64,000 bases of DNA from Micromonospora sp. CB01531. Its GTDB lineage: Bacteria; Actinomycetota; Actinomycetes; Mycobacteriales; Micromonosporaceae. Location of the stretch: NCBI RefSeq assembly GCF_001905095.1, contig NZ_LWLS01000094.1:124001-188000 (forward strand). The letters are read 5' to 3'. The stretch's first letter is position 1, and each line of letters begins with the position of its first letter. Below, one piece after another: positions 10,514-18,796 of this stretch. The position numbers and the translations under genes are program-made. Under the pieces are notes generated by a model that was given only the letters and a program-made list of their open reading frames with translations, did not search any database and was not told the DNA's origin.

Positions 10514-11353
10514 TCACACCACCCGTCCGTTCGCCACCAGCAGGACCACATCGATGAGCGCCACCAGCATCACCGCCCGGAAGGCGGCCACCGGCCGGCC
10601 ACCGGCCCGGGCCGCGGCCCGTCCGGCGTACCAGCCGAGGGCCGGCACCAGGATGGCGGCGGCGACCGCCGCCAGGCCCGCCCACGACGGCGGCCCGGGC
10701 GGCCCGACGACCAGGATGACGGTGGCCGCGAGGAGCAGCCCGCCGGCGGCCGCCCGGCTGCCGGCCGCGCCGAGCCGGTGCGGCAGCCCGCGCACCCCGG
10801 TCCGGGCGTCGTCGGCCAGGTCGGGCAGGACGTTGGCGAAGTGGGCCCCGGCGCCCAGGCAGGCGGCGGCGGCCACCAGCCAGACCGGGGGTGCGGGCGC
10901 GCCGGGCAGGGCCAGCACCACGAACGCGGGCAGCGTGCCGAAGGAGAACGCGTACGGCAGCACGGACACCGGGGTCGACTTCAGCGGCCAGTTGTAGAGC
11001 AGCGCCGACACCAGCCCGAGCGTCACGCAGAGCGCCGCCGTGCCGCCCGTGAGCAGCGCCGCCAGCGGGGTGGCGACGGCGGCCGCGACCGCGGCTCGGG
11101 CGAGGGGACGCCGTCCGATCAGGCCGCTGGCCACCGGCTTGTCGGTACGTCCCACCGCGGCGTCCCGGTCGGCGTCGATGAGGTCGTTGCTCCAGCCGAC
11201 GGCGAGCTGGCTGGCCAGCACGGTGAGCACCACGACGGCGATCCCGACGGGTCGGTGCCCGACACCCCAGGCCAGCAGCCCGGCCACCACGGTGACCGCG
11301 GCGGCCGGCTCCGGATGGCTCGCCCTGACCAGCCCTAACACCGACGACGACAT
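10514..11353 (-). CDS. UbiA-family prenyltransferase
   Basis: The 279-residue integral membrane protein has about eight hydrophobic segments. The first Asp-rich motif, SNDLIDADRDAAVGRTDKP (N-D-x-x-D-x-x-x-D), binds prenyl diphosphate through magnesium. A weaker second motif reads VLPDLADDARTG. UbiA enzymes transfer prenyl chains to aromatic acceptors (menaquinone, ubiquinone, heme O and similar). The gene is divergent from a UbiG-like methyltransferase 45 bp away and close to a type III polyketide synthase. A role in prenylating a phenolic polyketide is a reasonable inference, but a housekeeping quinone role is not excluded. Confidence 0.88.
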   Translation of the reverse strand: MSSSVLGLVRASHPEPAAAVTVVAGLLAWGVGHRPVGIAVVVLTVLASQLAVGWSNDLIDADRDAAVGRTDKPVASGLIGRRPLARAAVAAAVATPLAALLTGGTAALCVTLGLVSALLYNWPLKSTPVSVLPYAFSFGTLPAFVVLALPGAPAPPVWLVAAAACLGAGAHFANVLPDLADDARTGVRGLPHRLGAAGSRAAAGGLLLAATVILVVGPPGPPSWAGLAAVAAAILVPALGWYAGRAAARAGGRPVAAFRAVMLVALIDVVLLVANGRVV

Positions 11354-11398
11354 AAGAGAAGTCTGGTCGTTACCGGGGAGCCGTGTCACGCTCTGTCC

Positions 11399-12160
11399 AT
11401 GCGCGACGCGGCCCCCGTGTCCACCCCGCTCCGGGTGCTGCCACCCAACGACCCCCGCCAGTACGACGACCTGGCCGGCGAGTGGTGGCGGCCCGACGGC
11501 GCGTTCGCGATGCTGCACTGGCTGGCCCGGGCCCGGGCCGACCTGGTGCCCCCGGCGTCCGGGCCGGACGCCGTCCTGGTCGACCTCGGCTGCGGTGCCG
11601 GGCTGCTCGCCCCGCACCTGGCCGGCAAGGGCTACCGGCACATCGGGGTGGACCTCACCCGTTCCGCCCTCGTCCAGGCCGCCGCGCACGGGGTGACCGC
11701 GCTCCGCGCCGACGCCACCGCCGTCCCGCTCGCGGCTGGCTGCGCCGACGTGGTCTCGGCCGGCGAGCTGCTGGAACATGTGCCGGACTGGCGCCGCGCG
11801 GTGGCCGAGGCGTGCCGCCTGCTGCGTCCGGGCGGCCTGCTGGTGCTGGACACCCTCAACGACACCGTGCTGGCCCGGCTGATCGCGGTGGAGATCGGCG
11901 AACGGCTGCCCACCGTGCCGCGCGGCATCCACGATCCACGGTTGTTCGTGGACGCCCGAGCCCTGGTCGCCGAGTGCGCCCGGCACGGCGTCGCGCTGCG
12001 GCTGCGCGGGATCCGGCCGGAGCTGGGCGGGACGCTGGCCTGGCTGCTGCGCCGGTTGCGGAGTGGCGCCGCCGATCGTCCGGTGGGGCGGACGCCACGG
12101 ATCGTGCCGACCTGGTCCCGAGCCGTGCTTTATCAGGGCCACGGGGTCCGGAACCGGTAG
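11399..12160 (+). CDS. UbiG-like class I SAM methyltransferase
   Basis: The 253-residue protein shows the class I methyltransferase fold. Motif I is VLVDLGCGAGLLAPHLA, followed by acidic GVDLT, ADATAVPLA, and the post-motif segment RLLRPGGLLVLDTLN. The overall pattern is closest to quinone O-methyltransferases (UbiG). The gene is divergent from the UbiA gene and is followed 46 bp later by an acyl-CoA dehydrogenase-like gene and then the type III polyketide synthase. O-methylation of a phenol made by this locus is the likely job (inference). Confidence 0.85.
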   Translation: MRDAAPVSTPLRVLPPNDPRQYDDLAGEWWRPDGAFAMLHWLARARADLVPPASGPDAVLVDLGCGAGLLAPHLAGKGYRHIGVDLTRSALVQAAAHGVTALRADATAVPLAAGCADVVSAGELLEHVPDWRRAVAEACRLLRPGGLLVLDTLNDTVLARLIAVEIGERLPTVPRGIHDPRLFVDARALVAECARHGVALRLRGIRPELGGTLAWLLRRLRSGAADRPVGRTPRIVPTWSRAVLYQGHGVRNR

Positions 12161-12206
12161 CCCGGGCCGGGCCGGGGTAGCGGGGACGTCGAGAAGGGGG
12201 CTCTAC

Positions 12207-13373
12207 ATGACTGTGCACGCGCTGGAAGCGGCCCGCCGGTTGGCGCCGCGACTGGCTGCCCGCGCGGCGGGCCACGACCGGGACGGCTCCTTTCCGGTCG
12301 ACGACTTCGCCGACCTGCGGGAGGCCGGGCTTTTCGGGCTGATGGTGCCCCGGGAGCTGGGCGGCGCGGGGGCCAGCTTCGCCGAGTACGCCGCCGTCGC
12401 CACGGAGCTGGCCCGGGGCAACGGCGCCACCGCGCTGGTGTTCAACATGCACGCCTCGGTCACCGGGGCGCTCGGCGCGGTCACCGAGGAACTGGCCGAG
12501 GCGCTCGGCGTACCGGACGAGGCGCTGGCCGCCCGGGACCGGCTGCTCCGCGCCGCGGCCGACGGCGCCTGGTATGCGGTGGCGATGAGCGAACGCGGCG
12601 CCGGCGCCCGGCTGTCGCAGCTCAGCACGGTGTACAAGCCGGTTGACGGGGGCTGGCACATCAAGGGCAGCAAGACCTTCTGCTCGGGTGCCGGGCATCC
12701 GGACGGCTATTTGGTCGCCGCCCGCAGCGCCGCCGACCAGTCGGTGGTCTCCCAGTTCCTCGTGCCGGCCGGCGAGGGCATCACCGTCGAGGCCACCTGG
12801 GACTCGCTGGGCATGCGCGCCACCTCCTCGCACGACCTGCATCTGGACGTCACCGTGCCCGCCGACCGGCTGCTCGGCGGGGTGGAGGGACTGGCCCTGG
12901 TGGTCGCCCAGCTCATGCCGCACTGGTTGGTGGCCAGCTACGCCGCGGTGTACGCCGGGGTGGCCCGGGCGGCGATCGAGGCTGCGGCCGAGCACCTGAA
13001 CGCCCGTAACCTCGCCGGCCTGCCCGCGGTCCGGGCCCGACTGGGCCGGGCGGACGCGGCGGCCGCGGCGGCCGAGCTGGTGGTGGCCGAGGCGGCCCGC
13101 CGGGTCGACGAGGCGCCCGGCGACCCGGAGACCAACCGCTGGGTGTGGCGGGCCAAGCTGCTGGCCGGCACCACCGCTGCCGACGTGGCGGCGTCCATGC
13201 TGGAGGCCGCTGGCACCTCGGCCACCCGCCGCGGCCACCCGCTGGAGCGGCTCTACCGGGACGCCCGGTGCGGCTCGCTGCACCCGGCGACCTCCGACGT
13301 CTGCGCCGACTGGCTCGGCATCGCCGCGCTCGGCGGCGACCCGGACCGCGATGGCGCGACGCCCCGCTGGTGA
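12207..13373 (+). CDS. Acyl-CoA dehydrogenase family flavoprotein
   Basis: The 388-residue protein has the N-terminal helical domain (FGLMVPRELGGAGASFAEYAAVATELARG), the middle beta domain with AVAMSERGAGARLSQLST, and the C-terminal helical domain of the acyl-CoA dehydrogenase family. These proteins bind FAD; some members are monooxygenases rather than dehydrogenases. GAGAAGGGGG upstream supports the ATG at 12207. It lies between the methyltransferase and the type III polyketide synthase on the same strand. It could desaturate the acyl starter or hydroxylate the aromatic product; sequence alone does not decide. Confidence 0.85.
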   Translation: MTVHALEAARRLAPRLAARAAGHDRDGSFPVDDFADLREAGLFGLMVPRELGGAGASFAEYAAVATELARGNGATALVFNMHASVTGALGAVTEELAEALGVPDEALAARDRLLRAAADGAWYAVAMSERGAGARLSQLSTVYKPVDGGWHIKGSKTFCSGAGHPDGYLVAARSAADQSVVSQFLVPAGEGITVEATWDSLGMRATSSHDLHLDVTVPADRLLGGVEGLALVVAQLMPHWLVASYAAVYAGVARAAIEAAAEHLNARNLAGLPAVRARLGRADAAAAAAELVVAEAARRVDEAPGDPETNRWVWRAKLLAGTTAADVAASMLEAAGTSATRRGHPLERLYRDARCGSLHPATSDVCADWLGIAALGGDPDRDGATPRW

Positions 13374-13523
13374 GCGTGGCGGGCCTGCACCGGCGACGGG
13401 AGCCGGCCGTTGGTGAGCGCGGCGGGCGGACCCCGCAGTCGCGACCGGGAGATGGTCGTTGGTGAGCGCGAGGAGTGAGCCGGGTTTGCGAATCCCGCAG
13501 TCGCGAACGGGAGATGGTCGTTG
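13371..13523. repeat. Three imperfect direct repeats before the type III PKS gene
   Basis: Three consecutive units begin TGAGCG and end GTTGG, at about 13371-13413, 13413-13461 and 13461-13523. The last two share CCCGCAGTCGCGA followed by CGGGAGATGGTCGTTGG almost exactly. The first is degenerate and overlaps the stop of the preceding gene. No protein reading is convincing. It occupies most of the 185-bp gap. Confidence 0.75.
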
Positions 13524-13558
13524 GTGAAGCGTGGGATCGGGAACGAGAGGTGGGCGAC

Positions 13559-14608
13559 ATGGCCGTGCCGGTGATCGCGGGTGTGGGTACGGCCTTGCCG
13601 CCGGCCACGACGCAGGACGAGCTCTGGGACGGCTTCTTCGCGAAGCATTTCTCCGGGACCACGTACGCCCTAGCCGAGCGCATCTTCGCCAACTCCGGGG
13701 TGTCCCGGCGACAGGCGGCGGTGAACCCGCTGCTGGAGGACGTCTCCGAGTGGCCGACCGAGCGCCGGATGCGGCGCTACCAGGTCGAGGCGTTGCCGCT
13801 CGGCAAGGAGGCGGTGGGCCGTGCGCTCACCGCCGCCGGACTGGACGCCGGTGACGTCGGGCTGTTCGTGGTCTGTTCCTGCACCGGGTACGCCACCCCG
13901 GGGCTGGACATCCTGCTCGCCCGGGACCTGGGCATGGCCCCGGACACCCAGCGCATGTTCGTCGGCCACATGGGCTGCTACGCGGCCCTGCCCGGGCTCG
14001 GCGCGGCCAGCGACTTCGTCAGCGCCCGCGGCCGCCCGGCGCTGCTGCTCTGCGCCGAGCTGACCAGCCTGCACATCCAACCCGCCGGCGTCCGGGTGGA
14101 CACCCAGCAGATCGTCTCGCACGCGCTCTTCTCGGACGCCGCGGTCGCCGCCGTGCTCGTCCCTGGCGGCCGGGGGTACGCGCTGCGCGAGGTCACCTCG
14201 GTCACCGACACCTCGACCGCCGACCACATGACCTGGGACGTCACCGACACCGGTTTCCGGATGGGGCTGTCGCCGAAGGTCCCGCAGGTGCTCTCGCGCC
14301 ACGTCCGGGGGCTGGTCGACGAGCTGCTGGCCCGGCACGGGCGGACGGTCTCCGAGGTGGACGGCTGGGCCGTGCACCCGGGCGGCCCGCGCATCCTCAA
14401 CGTGGTGGACGGGGAACTGGCCCTGCCGCCGGACGCACTCGCGGCGTCCCGGGCCACGCTGGACGAGCACGGCAACTGTTCGTCTCCGACCGTGTTGCTG
14501 ATCCTGGATCGGCTGCGCCGGGCCCAGACGCCGCCGGAGCGGATCGTGATGCTCGCGTTCGGACCGGGCCTGACCCTGTACGCCGCCCTGCTCGACCGCA
14601 CCGGGTGA
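13559..14608 (+). CDS. Type III polyketide synthase (chalcone synthase-like)
   Basis: This 349-residue homodimeric ketosynthase builds a polyketide from acyl-CoA and malonyl-CoA and usually cyclises it. The catalytic triad is visible: Cys in HMGCYAALPGL, His in VHPGGPRIL, Asn in EHGNCSSPTVL. Length matches the family. GAGAGGTGGGCGAC upstream of the ATG at 13559 sets the start. Neighbours are an acyl-CoA dehydrogenase-like protein, a methyltransferase and a UbiA prenyltransferase. Similar sets in actinomycetes make alkylresorcinols or prenylated methoxyhydroquinones; the exact product here is inference. Confidence 0.95.
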   Translation: MAVPVIAGVGTALPPATTQDELWDGFFAKHFSGTTYALAERIFANSGVSRRQAAVNPLLEDVSEWPTERRMRRYQVEALPLGKEAVGRALTAAGLDAGDVGLFVVCSCTGYATPGLDILLARDLGMAPDTQRMFVGHMGCYAALPGLGAASDFVSARGRPALLLCAELTSLHIQPAGVRVDTQQIVSHALFSDAAVAAVLVPGGRGYALREVTSVTDTSTADHMTWDVTDTGFRMGLSPKVPQVLSRHVRGLVDELLARHGRTVSEVDGWAVHPGGPRILNVVDGELALPPDALAASRATLDEHGNCSSPTVLLILDRLRRAQTPPERIVMLAFGPGLTLYAALLDRTG

Positions 14609-14656
14609 CGGTGGCACGGGTCGGTGCCGGCCGGGCCGCGCGGCTACCCTGACCGC

Positions 14657-15241
14657 ATGGGCGCCGACGACCGGGTACGGGGTGCGCTGCTGGCCGGGCT
14701 GACGGTGGCCGGGCTGGCCGCGGGTGGCTGGTGGTGGCGGCAGGCCGCACCGGTGCTCGGCCCGACGGGCGCCGCACCCAGCCCGTCGGCGGATGCCTTC
14801 CTCGAGCCCGGGGTGCGGCTGGCCGACCCGGACACCAGCCGGGTGTTCGTCAACCTGGACACCGGGCAGGTGATCGCGGGGCCGGAGGCCGACCCGGACG
14901 AGGGACTGGTCGTCCATCAGGAGCCGGGCGCCCCCGGCGAGACGCTGAGTTCGCACGCCGTCTGGACGGAGCGGTCCCATCTCGACGCGGGAAACGAGCG
15001 GATGGTCCGGCAGACCAACCCCACGGCCGGCGAGCGCCACTTCCTCACCGTGTCCTGCACCGGTTCGGGGACGCTGACCGTGGCCCTCTCCGGCTCGGAC
15101 GAGGACGATCCGCCACACATGACGACCTGCACGAGGACGCTCGCCCTTCACTTCACCGCCAGCGGCGGCCCGTTGCTGGTGCGGTTCACGGTTGCCGACG
15201 GCGAGCTCGACCTGGATGCCCGGCTGGTGACCCTGTTCTGA
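14657..15241 (+). CDS. Exported protein of unknown function
   Basis: The 194-residue protein has one N-terminal hydrophobic segment (about 9-24) ending in GGWWWRQAAP, then a Pro/Ser spacer and a beta-rich domain with two cysteines (TVSCTGSG, MTTCTRT) that could form a disulphide outside the cell. TACCCT at 14645-14650 is 6 nt before the ATG and no Shine-Dalgarno site is present, so translation may be leaderless. Its end is 3 bp from the convergent thioredoxin-fold gene. No known family was recognised. Confidence 0.75.
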   Translation: MGADDRVRGALLAGLTVAGLAAGGWWWRQAAPVLGPTGAAPSPSADAFLEPGVRLADPDTSRVFVNLDTGQVIAGPEADPDEGLVVHQEPGAPGETLSSHAVWTERSHLDAGNERMVRQTNPTAGERHFLTVSCTGSGTLTVALSGSDEDDPPHMTTCTRTLALHFTASGGPLLVRFTVADGELDLDARLVTLF

Positions 15242-15244
15242 CCG

Positions 15245-15937
15245 TCAGCCGGCGATCCGCGCCAGATCGTCGCGATACTGCTCGACCGGGCCCAGCTCGG
15301 GTACGACCCGCACCAGGGTGCCCTCCCGGTCCACGAGCAGCGCGGGGGCCGTGCCGGGGCGGGCCGCGAGGTGTGAGTAGGCGCGCAGACCGCCGGCCGG
15401 GTCGGCGAGGGTGCGTACGCCGGGGGCGGTGGCGGGCTCGGCCTGGCGGCCCTCGGTGACGGTGACCACGGTGACGCCCGGGGGTGCGGCGGCCGCCGCC
15501 TGGGTGACCTGTTCGGCGCAGGCGCAGGCGTCCACCAGGACGATCATCGCCGGCAGCAGGCTGCGCAGCGGCACCGGGGAATCGTCGGCGCCGACCAGGT
15601 CCAGCGCGGGGAGCGGCCCGACCGCCACCCAGTTGCTCGGGTAGGGGACGACCGTGGGACTGCCGCCGGAGCGCGAGGAGCGGGGCCAGGTGACCGCGGC
15701 CAGCCCGGTGAGGGTGATCAACACGGACACCAGCAGGACCAGCAGCGGCAGCCCCAGCGGCGGGCGGCCGCCCGGTCGGGCGGTGCGGCCGGTCCGGCGG
15801 CGCAGCTCGCGACGGACCTGTCGGGCCTCCTCGGCGAGGGCCGAGGCGTCGTCGGGGACGACCACCCGACCCCACTCCGGGGGCAGGTCGGGCAGCCCGT
15901 CCGGCGGCCCTTGGCCTTCAGCGTCAGGCATGCCCAT
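15245..15937 (-). CDS. Membrane-anchored thioredoxin-fold (redoxin-like) protein
   Basis: The 230-residue protein has a cytoplasmic N terminus rich in charged residues, one membrane helix (about 68-92, LGLPLLVLLVSVLITLTGLAAV) and an extracytoplasmic domain. That domain follows the thioredoxin-like pattern: SLLPAMIVLVDACACAEQ, VTVVTVTEG, and APALLVDREGTLVRVVPELG. The usual CXXC is replaced by CAC, so ordinary disulphide exchange is uncertain. The start at 15937 was chosen for length and a G-rich stretch upstream. It is the leftward partner of the carD upstream region. Confidence 0.75.
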   Translation of the reverse strand: MGMPDAEGQGPPDGLPDLPPEWGRVVVPDDASALAEEARQVRRELRRRTGRTARPGGRPPLGLPLLVLLVSVLITLTGLAAVTWPRSSRSGGSPTVVPYPSNWVAVGPLPALDLVGADDSPVPLRSLLPAMIVLVDACACAEQVTQAAAAAPPGVTVVTVTEGRQAEPATAPGVRTLADPAGGLRAYSHLAARPGTAPALLVDREGTLVRVVPELGPVEQYRDDLARIAG

Positions 15938-16265
15938 CGGACCCCCAGGAACCGTCTCGGTGAGCGGACGTCGCGTCCACCTCCCAGGGTCCCGCACCGG
16001 TCGGCGTACCGCCACACCTGGGCGCACTCGGGATTCCGGGGCTACCATGGGAGGAGCGCATCGCCCTAGACATCCACGCTCCGTCACCCGCATCGGGTTG
16101 TCATCCGTTGGTCACGGAGCGTGTGGAAACCATCGGTTTGACCGCCTGTCAAGCTGAAGAAATACCTCTCACAGGGCCCCTGAGCTGCGCCAACGGTCAG
16201 GACAGCGGTGAGACATCGGTGCCTGAGCGTGTTACCCTAGACACAGCGAAAGGGGTTTCGAACCT

Positions 16266-16751
16266 ATGGTTTTCAGTGTCGGCGAGACCGTTGTTTACCC
16301 CCACCACGGGGCCGCACTCATCGAGGCAATCGAGACTCGGGTCATCAAGGGCGAGCCCAAGCAGTACCTCGTCCTGAGGGTCGCGCAGGGTGACCTGACG
16401 GTCCGGGTGCCCGCTGAGAACGCCGAGATCGTGGGTGTGCGTGAGGTGGTCGGCGAAGAGGGCCTCGGCAAGGTCTTCGACGTGCTCCGCGCACCGCACA
16501 CCGAGGAGCCGACCAACTGGTCGCGGCGTTACAAGGCGAATCTGGAGAAGCTGGCCTCCGGCAACCCGCTGAAGGTCGCCGAGGTCGTCCGCGACCTGTG
16601 GCGCCGGGAGCGGGAGCGGGGTCTGTCCGCGGGTGAGAAGCGCATGCTCGCCAAGGCCCGCGACATTCTCGTCGGCGAGGTCGCGCTGGCCGAGAAGAGC
16701 ACCAAGGACGAGGCGGAGACGCTGCTCGACAAGGTGCTGACCGAGGCCTGA
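16266..16751 (+). CDS. carD: CarD-family RNA polymerase-binding regulator
   Basis: The 161-residue protein binds the RNA polymerase beta subunit and stabilises open promoter complexes, notably at rRNA promoters. The N-terminal Tudor-like RID domain starts FSVGETVVYPHHGAALIEAIETRVIKGE. The C-terminal helical DNA-binding domain includes the conserved Trp in NPLKVAEVVRDLWRRERERGLSAGEKRML. The protein is essential in mycobacteria. Upstream, TACCCT at 16233-16238 is a possible -10 and AAAGGGG lies before the ATG. IspD follows 54 bp downstream, a common order. Confidence 0.97.
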   Translation: MVFSVGETVVYPHHGAALIEAIETRVIKGEPKQYLVLRVAQGDLTVRVPAENAEIVGVREVVGEEGLGKVFDVLRAPHTEEPTNWSRRYKANLEKLASGNPLKVAEVVRDLWRRERERGLSAGEKRMLAKARDILVGEVALAEKSTKDEAETLLDKVLTEA

Positions 16752-16805
16752 GTTCCACAGCATCGTCGTACCCACCCCGTAGCAAAGAAATCCGAGGACC
16801 GCGAC

Positions 16806-17507
16806 GTGACCGCGCAGCTCAATCCGCGCGGTGACGTCGCGGTCCTTGTTCCTGCGGCCGGTGCCGGCGTACGCCTCGGCCCCGGCGCCCCCAAGGCGCT
16901 CCGGCCACTCGCCGGCGAGCCGCTGCTGGTGCACGCGGTACGCCGGATCGCGGCGGCGCCCTCCGTGCACACCGTCGTGGTGGCCGCCCCGGCCGCCGAC
17001 GTCGATTCGGTCCAGGCGATGCTCGCGCCGGTCGCCCCGGTGATCGTGGTGCCCGGCGGCGCGGAGCGCCAAGCGTCGGTGGCCGCCGCGCTGGCCGCCG
17101 TCCCCGCCGGCCCGGAGATCGTCCTGGTGCACGACGCGGCCCGCGCGCTGACCCCGCCGGCGCTGATCGAGTCGGTGGCCGCGGCCGTCCGCTCCGGGCA
17201 CGATGCGGTTATCCCGGTGCTCCCCGTCGTCGACACGATCAAGGAGGTCGGCGCGGGCGAGCTGGTCCTCGCCACGGCGGACCGGTCCGCCCTGCGGGCC
17301 GTGCAGACCCCGCAGGGCTTCCGTCGGGCGGTGCTGACCGCCGCGCACGCGACGGCCGGCGACCCGCTGACCGACGACGCCGGCCTGGTGGAGAAGCAGG
17401 GCGTGCCGGTGGTCTGCGTGCCCGGCTCGGAGTACGCCCTCAAGGTCACCCGGCCGTTCGACCTGGCACTCGCCGAGCACCTACTCTCAGCCGGCCAGGC
17501 GGGTTAG
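16806..17507 (+). CDS. ispD: 2-C-methyl-D-erythritol 4-phosphate cytidylyltransferase
   Basis: IspD joins CTP and MEP in the MEP isoprenoid pathway. The 233-residue sequence shows the nucleotide-binding N terminus VLVPAAGAGVRLG followed by PKALRPLAGEPLL, then VHDAARAL, VVDTIKEV and VQTPQGFRRAVL. The GTG at 16806 gives a normal length. It follows carD, and its 3' end overlaps the convergent lipoprotein gene by 21 bp. IspF is about 2.3 kb downstream rather than adjacent. Confidence 0.95.
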   Translation: MTAQLNPRGDVAVLVPAAGAGVRLGPGAPKALRPLAGEPLLVHAVRRIAAAPSVHTVVVAAPAADVDSVQAMLAPVAPVIVVPGGAERQASVAAALAAVPAGPEIVLVHDAARALTPPALIESVAAAVRSGHDAVIPVLPVVDTIKEVGAGELVLATADRSALRAVQTPQGFRRAVLTAAHATAGDPLTDDAGLVEKQGVPVVCVPGSEYALKVTRPFDLALAEHLLSAGQAG

Positions 17508-18083
17508 CGCCAGCTTCGCGATGTCCACGGCGAGACCCTTCAGGTCACCGCCGCGTAGTTTGACGCTGGACACCCCGAGCATCACCTCCAGCGCGTCGCC
17601 GTCCCCGACGGCCACGTGCAGACCGGCCTGGCCGTCGAACCACTCCGCCGGGGTGCCGAGCCCGGACACCTTCTCGGTGCCCTTGAAGAGCGGATTGTTG
17701 ATCATTGCCGCGCCGCCCCGGTGGTACTGGAGCAGGATGGCCGGCCCGTCCGCCGAGTGGAAGTGGTAGGCGCAGACCGCCACCTCCTTGCTGGACTCGT
17801 CGGTGTCGGTGGCGACGATCTCCACCCCGGCCATTCGTGACATCTCGGTCTTGGTCAGCAGGCACGGGTCCGGTGGCCCGGGGGCGTCCACTCCGGAAGC
17901 GGCCGGGGCGGTCGTCGCCGGCTCGGCGGCGTCGGTGTCCGTACCAGCCGCCGGGTCCGCAGGGCCGGTGTCCGTGCTGGTCGCGGTGGCCGCCGCATCG
18001 TTGGTGGCCGAGCTCGGCTGGTCGCCGCAGCCCGCGAGGAGGACGAGGGCGGCCAGGGCCGTGGCCAGGTGTCGGGTACGCAT
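17487..18083 (-). CDS. Secreted lipoprotein (DUF3558-like) of unknown function
   Basis: The 198-residue protein has a signal peptide with lipobox VLLAGC. A Thr/Asp/Ala-rich linker runs to about residue 70. The compact domain begins DPCLLTKTEMSRMAGVEI, contains a second Cys in VAVCAYHFHS, and ends with a helical tail. The DPCxLL start and paired cysteines resemble the DUF3558-type actinobacterial lipoproteins; the match is by eye only. AAAGGA precedes the ATG at 18083. It lies directly downstream of another lipoprotein gene on the same strand (26-bp gap), so the two are probably cotranscribed. Confidence 0.8.
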   Translation of the reverse strand: MRTRHLATALAALVLLAGCGDQPSSATNDAAATATSTDTGPADPAAGTDTDAAEPATTAPAASGVDAPGPPDPCLLTKTEMSRMAGVEIVATDTDESSKEVAVCAYHFHSADGPAILLQYHRGGAAMINNPLFKGTEKVSGLGTPAEWFDGQAGLHVAVGDGDALEVMLGVSSVKLRGGDLKGLAVDIAKLALTRLAG

Positions 18084-18109
18084 GCTGGGTCCTTTCTGGT
18101 ACGGGCGGG

Positions 18110-18661
18110 TCAGGCGGCCGGGCAGGTGACGGAAGCGACGACGTGTGCCGTTTTCCCGGCGTACGCGTCGACGCCGGGCAGGTCCAGGTCGAGCCGGAGC
18201 GCGGAGCCGTCGACCGCCCCGGCGGGCAGCGGTGCGACGAACGCGGTGTCGAGGTTCACCTCGACGATCACCTGGGGGTCGCCCTGGAGTTCGCCCGCCT
18301 CGGCCTGTCGGGGCGTCCAGACCTTCAGCGCCACTGCGGGGTCGCCGCCGCTGGCGACCTTCGCCTTGACGACGTCCGCGCCCCGCCCACCGACGAACGG
18401 CGGGGTACGGCCCAGCCGGCAGTGCTCCCCGTAGGTGTCGGTGATCGACCCGCGCAGCTCGGTGCGGGGCAGGTCGCCCGTGATCATCAGGTCGATCGTG
18501 CCCGCCCCGGTGGGCCGTACGTCCGGCTCGACGCCGGCCGACGCGGCCGCGTCCACCGCTTCCCGGGCGCCCGGGTCGACGTCCTCCGGCCCGCATGCGG
18601 TCAGCAGTACGGCGACCGCGACGACCGCCACGCCGGCTCGCAGTGCCCTGCCTCGTCTCAT
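18110..18661 (-). CDS. Secreted lipoprotein of unknown function
   Basis: The 183-residue protein starts with a twin-basic region and a signal peptide with lipobox LLTACG. The mature part is beta-rich, with GTIDLMITGDLPRTELRGSITD and a closing VASVTC, and could hold a disulphide with the Cys in EHCRLG. GGAGGAGAAGG immediately before the ATG at 18661 is one of the strongest ribosome-binding sites in the chromosomal part. It is first in a two-lipoprotein unit and is divergent from a LuxR-type regulator across a 135-bp gap holding an inverted repeat. Confidence 0.8.
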   Translation of the reverse strand: MRRGRALRAGVAVVAVAVLLTACGPEDVDPGAREAVDAAASAGVEPDVRPTGAGTIDLMITGDLPRTELRGSITDTYGEHCRLGRTPPFVGGRGADVVKAKVASGGDPAVALKVWTPRQAEAGELQGDPQVIVEVNLDTAFVAPLPAGAVDGSALRLDLDLPGVDAYAGKTAHVVASVTCPAA

Positions 18662-18733
18662 CCTTCTCCTCCATAGATCGGTCGGGTCGGACCAATGGTG
18701 AGGTTGGTGGACCCGACGATCCAGGTCACTAGC

Positions 18734-18753
18734 TGCAGCTTCAGCAAGCTGCA
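18734..18753. promoter_or_regulatory. Inverted repeat between lipoprotein operon and regulator
   Basis: TGCAGCTT at 18734-18741 and AAGCTGCA at 18746-18753 are perfect 8-bp arms with a 4-bp spacer. It is centred in the gap between two divergent genes, so it is a candidate operator for the adjacent LuxR-type regulator. Confidence 0.45.
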
Positions 18754-18796
18754 GGGTCAGGAATCCGACGTGGACGGCCGGCGGTAGCGTGCCGCC

